Shown: one piece after another, positions 1 to 4,321 of the stretch
Layout of the letters: each line of letters opens with the position of its first letter
How positions within the stretch are numbered: position 1 is the stretch's first letter
Origin: Candidatus Melainabacteria bacterium
GTDB lineage: Bacteria; Cyanobacteriota; Vampirovibrionia; LMEP-6097
DNA: 5,793 nt
Direction: 5' to 3'
Assembly: GCA_028817775.1 (NCBI GenBank)
Contig: JAPPOW010000109.1
Coordinates: forward strand, 1 to 5,793
Translations under genes and position numbers: made by a program
Notes under the pieces: model-generated
The model's input: only the letters and a program-made list of their open reading frames with translations
The model's database searches: none
What the model was told of the DNA's origin: nothing

Positions 1-1
1 T

Positions 2-541
2 GAAGCAGTAGAAAAAGAAGCAACTAAAGCAAACCCTGTTGTCAGTATGCAAACAGGGAAGGGCGAAATCAAAATAGAATTATTCATGGACGATGCGCCA
101 ATCACTGATGGTAACTTCAAAGATTTGGTAGAGCGTAAGTTTTACGATGGATTGACTTTCCACAGATTAATTTCTGGTTTTGTAATTCAAGGTGGTTGCC
201 CAAATGGTAATGGTACTGGTAACTTTGTTGATCCTAAAACTAAGAAACCAAGATATATTAAACATGAGTGGAGTGGCAAGCATAGTCACAACAAAGCGGG
301 TATCGTAGCGATGGCAAGAACTGCTGATCCAAATTCAGCAAGCTCACAGTTCTTTATCGACTTAGCTCCATTGCCTTCACTTAACCCAGGTGGTGTTGAT
401 CCTTATGGTTACGCTGTCTTTGGTCAAGTAGTTAGCGGTATGGATGTAGTTAACACCATCATGAAAGAAAACCAAGCCCCATTCCCTGGTTCTGATGGGA
501 CAGCTAATCCAGTTAAAATTAAAGCTGCAACTATAATTTAA
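2..541 (+). CDS. Cyclophilin-type peptidyl-prolyl cis-trans isomerase, 5' end outside window
   Basis: Peptidyl-prolyl cis-trans isomerase of the cyclophilin family, which catalyses rotation about Xaa-Pro bonds during protein folding. Counting from the Met at position 47, the signature FHRLISGFVIQGG lies near residues 38-50, with the family's Arg (R40), Phe (F45) and Gln (Q48) in place. SASSQFFI and GYAVFGQVVSGMDVV follow, as in bacterial single-domain cyclophilins. The frame is open to the left edge and reads EAVEKEATKANPVVS before that Met. Because NPVVxMxTxxGxIxIELF is the usual start of the cyclophilin fold, the Met at 47 is probably internal and the gene starts outside the window. The missing part could hold a signal peptide or lipobox; the Glu/Lys/Ala-rich stretch looks like a linker, which is inference. 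The stop overlaps the opposing gene's stop. Family assignment is very secure; cellular location is unknown. Confidence 0.95.
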   Translation, partial: EAVEKEATKANPVVSMQTGKGEIKIELFMDDAPITDGNFKDLVERKFYDGLTFHRLISGFVIQGGCPNGNGTGNFVDPKTKKPRYIKHEWSGKHSHNKAGIVAMARTADPNSASSQFFIDLAPLPSLNPGGVDPYGYAVFGQVVSGMDVVNTIMKENQAPFPGSDGTANPVKIKAATII

Positions 542-951
542 CAAGCTTGTTTAATTAAATTTCTAAGACCAGTTTCTGCTTGTCTATGCAACGCAGTTAG
601 CAGACGTTTAAGCTCGTTGAATGCTTTGTTAATATCCTGCGCCAGCCCAGTAGTATCGTCAGTAGTATCAATCAATCTAGCTGGAACGAAATCCCGAGTT
701 AGCAAATTTGCAATTGCTTTACTGAAAGCACCTTTGTTTGCAAGCAATTCTTTTTCAGTATCAGCTTGCTTAGACTCTGGACCGAGAAAGCGATTTGTTC
801 TTTGACAAACTTTATGAATTTTCTTAATCGCTTCACCAAGTTGGAAACTTGCAGTACCTGGACCATAAGAACCAATACTAGAGCAATCTACAGTTAGCAT
901 CCGTGCCTCTTGCGCTTGGGAAGATAAATGATCAAAATTGGCAACAGTCAT
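538..951 (-). CDS. Hypothetical protein, 137 residues, no recognised family
   Basis: I do not recognise this protein. It is 137 residues, soluble in character, with no signal peptide or membrane segment. The N-terminal third is Ser/Gly-rich (TVDCSSIGSYGPGTASFQLG), and the rest looks mostly helical with alternating charged and Leu/Ile residues (residues 40-50 and about 105-137). It has three Cys: C23, C49 and the last residue, C137. Codon choice (ACT, GCA, GGT, ATT, AAA) matches the neighbouring real genes, which favours genuine coding. The start is ATG at 951; Met18 is an alternative. There is no Shine-Dalgarno sequence, but a TAATAT hexamer lies 7 bases before the ATG, suggesting a leaderless transcript. 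It converges on the cyclophilin with a 4-bp stop overlap and diverges from riboflavin synthase. No function can be assigned. Confidence 0.7.
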   Translation of the reverse strand: MTVANFDHLSSQAQEARMLTVDCSSIGSYGPGTASFQLGEAIKKIHKVCQRTNRFLGPESKQADTEKELLANKGAFSKAIANLLTRDFVPARLIDTTDDTTGLAQDINKAFNELKRLLTALHRQAETGLRNLIKQAC

Positions 952-958
952 ATTTCAG

Positions 959-988
959 ATATTAGCATCACAGAAGCCCTAACTACAA
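959..988 (-). promoter_or_regulatory. Candidate promoter of the 137-residue gene
   Basis: On the minus strand, TTGTAG (988-983) and TAATAT (964-959) are separated by 18 bases. The -10-like hexamer ends 7 bases before the ATG at 951, so transcription would begin at or next to the start codon. The -35 match is only partial (TTG), and it overlaps the left arm of the 978-1003 hairpin, which could therefore act as an operator. Confidence 0.4.
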
Positions 989-1003
989 GTAATACTAGTT
1001 AGG
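978..1003. repeat. Short perfect inverted repeat
   Basis: CCTAACTA (978-985) and TAGTTAGG (996-1003) are exact inverted copies around a 10-base loop. The site sits 27-52 bases upstream of the 137-residue gene's ATG and overlaps its candidate -35. It could be an operator or simply the edge of the larger repeat that starts at 1006. There is no T-run, so it is not a typical terminator. Confidence 0.5.
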
Positions 1004-1005
1004 TG

Positions 1006-1138
1006 CTGTTAACAAAGTTCAAGAACAAGGCTTGCGAGCACAAAAAAGAATTGAAATTAGAGGCTGTGTGGCATTCACCCGAAGTTTGCTGTAGCAAATG
1101 AGGGCTCGCGTAACGCAGTTATTGGACTTTGTAAACAG
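1006..1138. repeat. 133-bp imperfect palindromic element (MITE-like or structured intergenic repeat)
   Basis: The outer arms are CTGTTAACAAAGTTCAA (1006-1022) and TTGGACTTTGTAAACAG (1122-1138). They are inverted copies matching at 15 of 17 positions. Further in, GCGAGC (1034-1039) pairs with GCTCGC (1104-1109). A small hairpin, TTTGCT-GT-AGCAAA, lies near 1084-1097. No ORF of note crosses it. The nested, long-range symmetry looks like a dispersed intergenic repeat or a non-autonomous mobile element; no target-site duplication was identified, so mobility is inference. Confidence 0.55.
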
Positions 1139-1179
1139 TATAGTGAGCCAAGAAAGTTTTCCAAAATATAACGACATTC

Positions 1180-1276
1180 CGTCATCCTGAGGAGACCGTA
1201 GGTCGACGTCAGGATCCAGAAAAAGATCTAATTATAGACTGGATCCTGACAGTCGCTTTGCTCCCTCAGGATGACG
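1180..1276. repeat. 97-bp nested palindromic repeat with two pairs of arms
   Basis: The outer arms CGTCATCCTGAGG (1180-1192) and CCTCAGGATGACG (1264-1276) are perfect 13-bp inverted copies. The inner arms GTCAGGATCCAG (1208-1219) and CTGGATCCTGAC (1239-1250) are perfect 12-bp inverted copies around a 19-base loop. The segments between outer and inner arms (1193-1207 and 1251-1263) are only loosely complementary. Each half also reads as a partial palindrome, since AGGATCC recurs. This is the shape of dispersed palindromic elements (GTCATCCTGA...GGATCCAG type) that occur in many copies in some bacterial genomes; copy number here cannot be seen from one window. Confidence 0.75.
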
Positions 1277-1305
1277 AAGTTACGTTAATAATTCAGAAGA
1301 CTATC

Positions 1306-1333
1306 TTGGATTACTATACCTAATTGCTACAAT
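1306..1333 (+). promoter_or_regulatory. Candidate promoter of riboflavin synthase
   Basis: TTGGAT (1306-1311) and TACAAT (1328-1333) are separated by 16 bases. Transcription would start around 1340-1341, on the ATG at 1341. The -10 overlaps the upstream in-frame ATG at 1332, which argues against that start. There is no Shine-Dalgarno sequence before either ATG, and no FMN riboswitch is recognisable upstream. Confidence 0.45.
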
Positions 1334-1340
1334 GATTGAC

Positions 1341-1931
1341 ATGTTTACTGGTTTAGTTGAAGAAGAAGGCACTATAGCAAAGCTTGAGCGAGAGGGCACT
1401 AACTTAAATATAGAAGTTAAAGCCCAGCAAGTACTTGATGATATGAAGCTTGGCGATAGTATCGCTATTGATGGGGTTTGCCAGACGGTTACTAAAATCA
1501 GTGCTGATAGTTTTTGGGTTACGGCAATTGATGAAACTCTTAAGCTTACTAATTTTAATGATTATGCCGAGGGCACAAAAGTAAACCTAGAGAGGTGTTT
1601 GCGCGCTCAAGATAGATTGGGTGGACACATTGTCCAAGGTCACGTCGATGCCGTCGCTCGCTTAGTTAGTATTGATTCAGTTGATGGTAGTTATGAAGTG
1701 GTGATTGAAGTGCCTGCTGAACTCAACCGCTATATCATTCACAAGGGCTCAATTGCCTTCAATGGTATTAGCCTTACTGTTGCAGCAATCGATGGCAATC
1801 AAGTTAAAGTTTGTATCATTCCTAAAACTTGGGAGATGACAAATCTATCAGACCTTAAACCAGGTTCTGCTATTAATTTAGAAGTAGACTTATTAGCTAA
1901 GTATCTTGAGAAGTTGGCGGTGCCTGCTTAA
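1341..1931 (+). CDS. ribE: Riboflavin synthase, alpha chain type
   Basis: Catalyses dismutation of two 6,7-dimethyl-8-ribityllumazine molecules to riboflavin plus a pyrimidinedione, the last step of riboflavin synthesis; the enzyme is cytosolic. It has two tandem lumazine-binding repeats, roughly residues 1-97 and 98-196. Seen directly are the invariant N-terminus MFTGLVEE, GDSIAIDGVCQTV with Cys47 (equivalent to the conserved Cys48 of the E. coli enzyme), DETLKLT, DRLGGHIVQGHVD (91-103) and the second-repeat counterpart KGSIAFNGISLTV (135-147), ending with NLEVDLLAKYLEKL. The start at 1341 gives 196 residues. The in-frame ATG at 1332 would add MID before the canonical MFTGL and overlaps the predicted -10. 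The gene stands alone rather than in a ribDEAH cluster. Its stop shares TTAA with an opposing small ORF. Confidence 0.96.
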   Translation: MFTGLVEEEGTIAKLEREGTNLNIEVKAQQVLDDMKLGDSIAIDGVCQTVTKISADSFWVTAIDETLKLTNFNDYAEGTKVNLERCLRAQDRLGGHIVQGHVDAVARLVSIDSVDGSYEVVIEVPAELNRYIIHKGSIAFNGISLTVAAIDGNQVKVCIIPKTWEMTNLSDLKPGSAINLEVDLLAKYLEKLAVPA

Positions 1932-2062
1932 GATTTCTTGCCTAGAAGAAATTTGGTCATAGGCTCAATCCAGTTGAAAGGATCTCTAGTCATGACCACG
2001 ATCGTGAATGCCATCATACAAACCCATCCAAGCATAACCAAAAAAGTCAGTATCTCTTCCAT
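1928..2062 (-). CDS. Possible 44-residue single-pass membrane protein
   Basis: A small ORF from ATG at 2062 to TAA at 1928-1930. It begins MEEILTFLVMLGWVCMM and continues with a hydrophobic stretch to about residue 24 (one likely transmembrane helix, residues 5-24). A short polar tail (TRDPFNWIEP...) follows and ends in LLGKKS. The main support is a strong Shine-Dalgarno sequence, AAGGAG (2076-2071), 8 bases before the ATG. The start lies inside the 3' end of the upstream small ORF (16-bp overlap), as in translationally coupled pairs. The stop shares TTAA with riboflavin synthase. I recognise no family. It could be a small membrane peptide of an unknown system, a type I toxin-like peptide (inference only), or a chance ORF. 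Confidence 0.45.
   Translation of the reverse strand: MEEILTFLVMLGWVCMMAFTIVVMTRDPFNWIEPMTKFLLGKKS
1933..1952 (+). terminator. Weak AU-rich hairpin just after riboflavin synthase
   Basis: ATTTCTT (1933-1939) and AAGAAAT (1946-1952) form a 7-bp stem with a 6-base loop, two bases past the riboflavin synthase stop. The stem is AU-rich and lacks a following T-run, so termination is only a possibility. The sequence also lies inside the last codons of the opposing 44-residue ORF. Confidence 0.25.
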
Positions 2063-2256
2063 CTTTTCCTCTCCTTATACATTATATACCCCCAATAAAA
2101 GAAACAAAAGCCCAAAGTACCCCAGAAGATACAAAAGGGAACATTAGCATCCCAAAAATGAGCTTCATTGAGACACTCTCTGAGTACAGCTGTGCCAATA
2201 GGGACCTCTAGTGAAAGTCCAAATGTGAAACATAAGTATATTGGATAATCATCCAT
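2047..2256 (-). CDS. Possible small membrane protein, 69 residues (start uncertain)
   Basis: An unrecognised ORF. From ATG at 2256 it gives 69 residues; in-frame alternatives are ATG at 2322 and TTG at 2331 (94 residues), and none has a clear Shine-Dalgarno sequence. A first hydrophobic stretch (PIYLCFTFGLSLEVPIGTAV) is followed by a short polar loop (LRECLNEAHFWDANV). Then comes a strongly hydrophobic, aromatic and Cys-containing segment (PFCIFWGTLGFCFFYWGYIM) that ends in the basic tail YKERKRWKRY. That layout fits two membrane helices with a cytoplasmic, positively charged end. The stop lies 16 bp inside the 44-residue ORF, so the two could be coupled. Against it: no RBS, unclear codon preference, and possible decay of a larger gene. 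Confidence 0.3.
   Translation of the reverse strand: MDDYPIYLCFTFGLSLEVPIGTAVLRECLNEAHFWDANVPFCIFWGTLGFCFFYWGYIMYKERKRWKRY
2071..2076 (-). promoter_or_regulatory. Strong ribosome binding site for the 44-residue ORF
   Basis: AAGGAG on the minus strand, 8 bases upstream of the ATG at 2062. It is the best Shine-Dalgarno match in the window and the main reason for calling the small ORF. A TATAAT sequence (2086-2081) lies just upstream but is too close for a transcript that would still include this site. Confidence 0.5.
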
Positions 2257-2362
2257 GCAAATAATTATGATGGAGTAAGATCCAAAATGAAAGGGGTCAA
2301 AAAACCTCTGAGAACTTATCATTGATCTCAATCACAGCAAGGCTTTCAAGCTCCAAAACCAA

Positions 2363-2380
2363 GCTTCGCAATTACGAAGT
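2363..2380 (-). terminator. Possible weak terminator hairpin after lysR
   Basis: CTTCG (2364-2368) and CGAAG (2375-2379), plus a flanking G-T pair, form a short stem with a 6-base loop just past the regulator's stop at 2387. On the minus strand it is followed by CTTGGTTTTGG, a poor T-run. The position is right, but the structure is weak. Confidence 0.25.
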
Positions 2381-2386
2381 CTAAAG

Positions 2387-3343
2387 TCAAGGGGTCATTT
2401 TAGTGCCAGCAATATCTTCCCAAGCAACTTTGGCTTTAGCAAAATCAATCGGTCTAGGTTTTGGATTGATATTGTTACAGTACTTAAGCAAGAGCTGCCA
2501 CAGATACTGACTGGCTTTGCCGTAGTAATTAGTACGCTTGCGAATGATGTCTAACTCCTTGACCAAAGTATTCTTGGCAGGGACTTTAACTAATTGTCCT
2601 TCAGCAAGTTCGCGTTTGATAATTTGTTTTGGCATGTAACCCCAGCCCAAACCATTAACTAGTAATTCTTTTTTGATCAAGAAATCAGTTATATGCCAAA
2701 CATTTAAGTTCTCAACTTGTGAGCGTGGCATTTTTTTAGCAAGAGTGTTTCTACCACCAACTACTAAGTAAGTAAAATTATGCAAATCTTCCTCAGTCAA
2801 ACCTGGATTAGTAGCCTGATGTCCAGCTGCTGCTACCGGCATAAACTCAACTTTATTCCACTTAAATCTTTCAGTTTGTTCTACTGGAGTTTTGTAGGAG
2901 CTGATTACGATATCAGCATCACCTGTTACTAATAATTCAGTAGGATCTTCGTAGGTTATAAACTTAAGCTCAATACTTGTTTGCGGGAACTCAGCATTGA
3001 ATTCTTTAAATATCTCCATCAAAACTACAGTTGGCGTAATTGCTGAGGCTACAAAGTTAATCTTACTCTCCACCCCATCAGCTAATGAACTGCTAAAAGA
3101 ACTTATTTCTCTATTGATTTTCTGTATAGCCAGGGCTTTGTTGTAAACCACCTTACCAGCCTCTGTAAGCACTGTTTTGTGCCCATCACGGTTCAAAATC
3201 TTGATTTGTAGGTCAGTTTCAATTTTTTTGATCGAATAACTAATAGAAGACTGGGCTTTATGCAGTTTTGCCCCGGCCGCTCTAAACGAACCAGTTTCTA
3301 CAACCGCAATTAAGGTCTCAATTTCTTCGTGATTTAGTGACAT
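2387..3343 (-). CDS. LysR-family transcriptional regulator
   Basis: A LysR-type DNA-binding regulator of 318 residues, the usual family size. Residues 4-64 form the winged helix-turn-helix: EIETLIAVVETGSFRAAGAK, then LHKAQSSISYSIKKIETDL, then the LTEAGK that closes the domain. A linker helix follows, and from about residue 90 the periplasmic-binding-protein-like effector domain (INFVASAITPTVVLMEIFKE...). The longest frame begins with GTG at 3367. I prefer ATG at 3343, because MSLNHEEIETL is a normal LysR start and GGCGG precedes it at short distance, whereas the GTG has no RBS. It diverges from the peroxiredoxin-like gene across 183 bp of symmetric sequence, so that gene and its own promoter are the likely targets. 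It has a single Cys (C289), so it lacks the two-cysteine redox switch of OxyR; a small ligand is more likely. The C-terminal tail after C289 is rather long and basic. The effector is unknown. Confidence 0.93.
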   Translation of the reverse strand: MSLNHEEIETLIAVVETGSFRAAGAKLHKAQSSISYSIKKIETDLQIKILNRDGHKTVLTEAGKVVYNKALAIQKINREISSFSSSLADGVESKINFVASAITPTVVLMEIFKEFNAEFPQTSIELKFITYEDPTELLVTGDADIVISSYKTPVEQTERFKWNKVEFMPVAAAGHQATNPGLTEEDLHNFTYLVVGGRNTLAKKMPRSQVENLNVWHITDFLIKKELLVNGLGWGYMPKQIIKRELAEGQLVKVPAKNTLVKELDIIRKRTNYYGKASQYLWQLLLKYCNNINPKPRPIDFAKAKVAWEDIAGTKMTP

Positions 3344-3365
3344 TTCTCCGCCCAAGCCCCCACTC

Positions 3366-3387
3366 ACTAGGTATAAAGACTAGGTAT
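3366..3387. repeat. Exact 9-bp direct repeat near the lysR start
   Basis: ACTAGGTAT occurs at 3366-3374 and again at 3379-3387, a 13-bp period. The pair lies just upstream of the preferred lysR start (3343) and could be a binding site for autoregulation. Exact identity over 9 bp at such close spacing is unlikely to be meaningless, but the role is inference. Confidence 0.5.
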
Positions 3388-3389
3388 CG

Positions 3390-3442
3390 AGATTTTTGAT
3401 CACCAATATCTAAAATCTCATCAAGAATTAGATCAAAATTCT
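3390..3442. promoter_or_regulatory. Inverted repeat in the lysR/peroxiredoxin control region
   Basis: AGATTTTTGATC (3390-3401) and GATCAAAATTCT (3431-3442) are inverted copies matching at 11 of 12 positions, 29 bases apart. This is a candidate pair of half-sites for the LysR protein, whose family binds dyads as tetramers. Confidence 0.4.
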
Positions 3443-3447
3443 GTATC

Positions 3448-3465
3448 AACTATATTTCTATAGTT
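3448..3465. promoter_or_regulatory. Perfect 6-6-6 palindrome, candidate LysR operator and -10 region
   Basis: AACTAT (3448-3453) and ATAGTT (3460-3465) flank a 6-base spacer. It is centred about 70 bases before the peroxiredoxin start, and it contains TATATT and TATAGT, either of which could be a -10 for that gene. No convincing -35 was found. A LysR operator overlapping or next to the target promoter is typical of the family. Confidence 0.4.
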
Positions 3466-3487
3466 ATCAAGGGCGAGGACTGAATAT

Positions 3488-3509
3488 TAATTAGTCGGGG
3501 TACTAATTA
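3488..3509 (+). promoter_or_regulatory. Perfect 8-bp inverted repeat in the peroxiredoxin leader
   Basis: TAATTAGT (3488-3495) and ACTAATTA (3502-3509) flank the 6-base spacer CGGGGT. It uses the same 6-base spacing as the palindrome at 3448-3465, and the core TAGT/ACTA letters occur in the opposite order. It lies directly upstream of the ribosome binding site, so it may be an operator or an RNA hairpin in the 5' leader. Confidence 0.45.
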
Positions 3510-3515
3510 TCAGTG

Positions 3516-3523
3516 GGCGGTGA
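3516..3523 (+). promoter_or_regulatory. Ribosome binding site of the peroxiredoxin-like gene
   Basis: GGCGGTGA matches the extended Shine-Dalgarno consensus GGAGGTGA at 7 of 8 positions, with the GGCGG part ending 6 bases before the ATG at 3527. It fixes the start and shows that this gene has a leader, unlike several neighbours. Confidence 0.55.
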
Positions 3524-3526
3524 GAA

Positions 3527-4201
3527 ATGGAAGAAAAAACAGGACAAAATGTTGTCTTTGAACGTATTGAGTTCTTCAAAGACGATATATTAAGTGACCT
3601 CAATCCAAAAACAATCAAAGCAATACAAAACAAAATAGAGCGCTTCAAATCCTCATTTTTGATGGAAGATTTCTTGCGTATAGGTGATACGGCACCTGAT
3701 TTTGAAATCACCAATGCAGAAGGCAAAAAAATCCGCCTTAGCAAGCTAGTACGCCAACAAAAAATAGTACTTAGTTTTGTGCGCGGCGCTTGGTGCCCGT
3801 ACTGCTACCTTGAACTCAAGGCTTATCAAAAACTTTTACCTCAAATCGAAGCATTAGGAGCTGGGCTTCTCGTTATCTCCTCTGATAGACCAGACTATTG
3901 CATCGACACTATGACACGCCATGGTCTAGCTTTTGAGGTATTGAGTGACAAGGGAAATAAGGTAGCTCAGAAATACAAGCTTGTATATAAATCTGAGACT
4001 GATATTGATCTGTGGAACGAACTCGGCTTAATGAAAAGGGATATTACAGACGATGATTTAAGCTATGAGCTACCTATCCCTGCCACTTATATTATTGATG
4101 AAAATATGATCGTGCGCTATGCCTATGCTAACCCTGATTACAGAAGGCGCGCTAATCCAATAGACATAAAGAATATACTAGTAGGTCTCAAAGCATTATA
4201 G
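3527..4201 (+). CDS. Peroxiredoxin-like (AhpC/TSA superfamily) protein
   Basis: A thioredoxin-fold protein of the AhpC/TSA peroxiredoxin-like group, probably reducing peroxides with thiol electrons in the cytoplasm. It has 224 residues. An N-terminal helical extension (about 1-50) is followed by GDTAPDFEITNAEGKKIRLS (53-72), then the active-site segment FVRGAWCPYCYLEL (84-97) with a CxxC pair, C90 and C93. A third Cys is C125. The LPIPATYIID segment with its cis-Pro region and the tail YAYANPDYRRRANPIDI fit this subgroup and indicate a full-length protein. The start is set by GGCGGTGA upstream. The CPYC motif differs from the PxxxTxxC of classic 2-Cys peroxiredoxins, so a thiol-disulfide reductase role is possible. 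It is divergent from a LysR gene, suggesting control by it. It ends with tandem stops TAG TAA and converges on nuoA/ndhC. Confidence 0.9.
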   Translation: MEEKTGQNVVFERIEFFKDDILSDLNPKTIKAIQNKIERFKSSFLMEDFLRIGDTAPDFEITNAEGKKIRLSKLVRQQKIVLSFVRGAWCPYCYLELKAYQKLLPQIEALGAGLLVISSDRPDYCIDTMTRHGLAFEVLSDKGNKVAQKYKLVYKSETDIDLWNELGLMKRDITDDDLSYELPIPATYIIDENMIVRYAYANPDYRRRANPIDIKNILVGLKAL

Positions 4202-4205
4202 TAAA

Positions 4206-4321
4206 CGCTCTAACGCTCCAACGGTGTAGCGCTGTAACGGGCTTACCGGTGAATTACAATTTACAACAGAAAATCTACAAAAAAGGCCGCTACAGCGTTA
4301 GAGCCTTAGAGCGCTAGAGCG
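4206..4321. repeat. Long inverted repeat made of degenerate 8-bp units
   Basis: Two 37-bp arms (4206-4242 and 4285-4321) are inverted copies matching at 29 of 37 positions without gaps, around a 42-base loop. Each arm is itself periodic. The left arm reads CGCTCTAA, CGCTCCAA, CGGTGTAG, CGCTGTAA and then CGGGC. The right arm reads CGCTACAG, CGTTAGAG, CCTTAGAG, CGCTAGAG. It fills the gap between two convergent genes, and the right arm supplies the last codons and stop of nuoA/ndhC. It could limit read-through in both directions or be a repeat family that expands by slippage. Confidence 0.7.
4279..4307 (-). terminator. Likely rho-independent terminator of nuoA/ndhC
   Basis: Read on the minus strand, AAGGC (4307-4303) pairs with GCCTT (4287-4283), with a further CTA/TAG pairing inside. 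A run of six T (4284-4279) follows immediately. It begins 7 bases past the nuoA/ndhC stop, and is embedded in the right arm of the 8-bp-unit inverted repeat. Confidence 0.5.

Noticed and set aside
47..541. Cyclophilin as a complete gene starting at the ATG at 47
   Set aside because: The frame is open to the window edge, and the NPVVS before this Met is part of the usual cyclophilin start; there is no RBS before it.
617..805. 62-residue plus-strand ORF
   Set aside because: It lies wholly inside the 137-residue minus-strand gene and has no RBS; it is a shadow frame.
952..1340. FMN riboswitch upstream of riboflavin synthase
   Set aside because: None of the conserved RFN element segments could be recognised, and the predicted transcript start leaves no leader to carry one.
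1938..2147. 69-residue plus-strand ORF after riboflavin synthase
   Set aside because: It starts at TTG with no RBS, has low-complexity composition, and is antisense to the small membrane ORFs, one of which has a strong RBS.
2387..3343. Naming the LysR regulator OxyR
   Set aside because: Only one Cys is present, so the diagnostic redox-active pair is missing; the peroxiredoxin neighbour alone is not sufficient.
3344..3367. Upstream GTG start of lysR at 3367
   Set aside because: It adds an atypical Gly-rich extension, has no RBS, and would run into the direct repeat; the ATG at 3343 gives a normal LysR N-terminus.
3487..3744. 85-residue minus-strand ORF
   Set aside because: It is antisense to the start of the well supported peroxiredoxin-like gene and its leader.
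4206..4321. CRISPR array
   Set aside because: The units are 8 bp, degenerate and contiguous, without unique spacers, and no cas genes are present.
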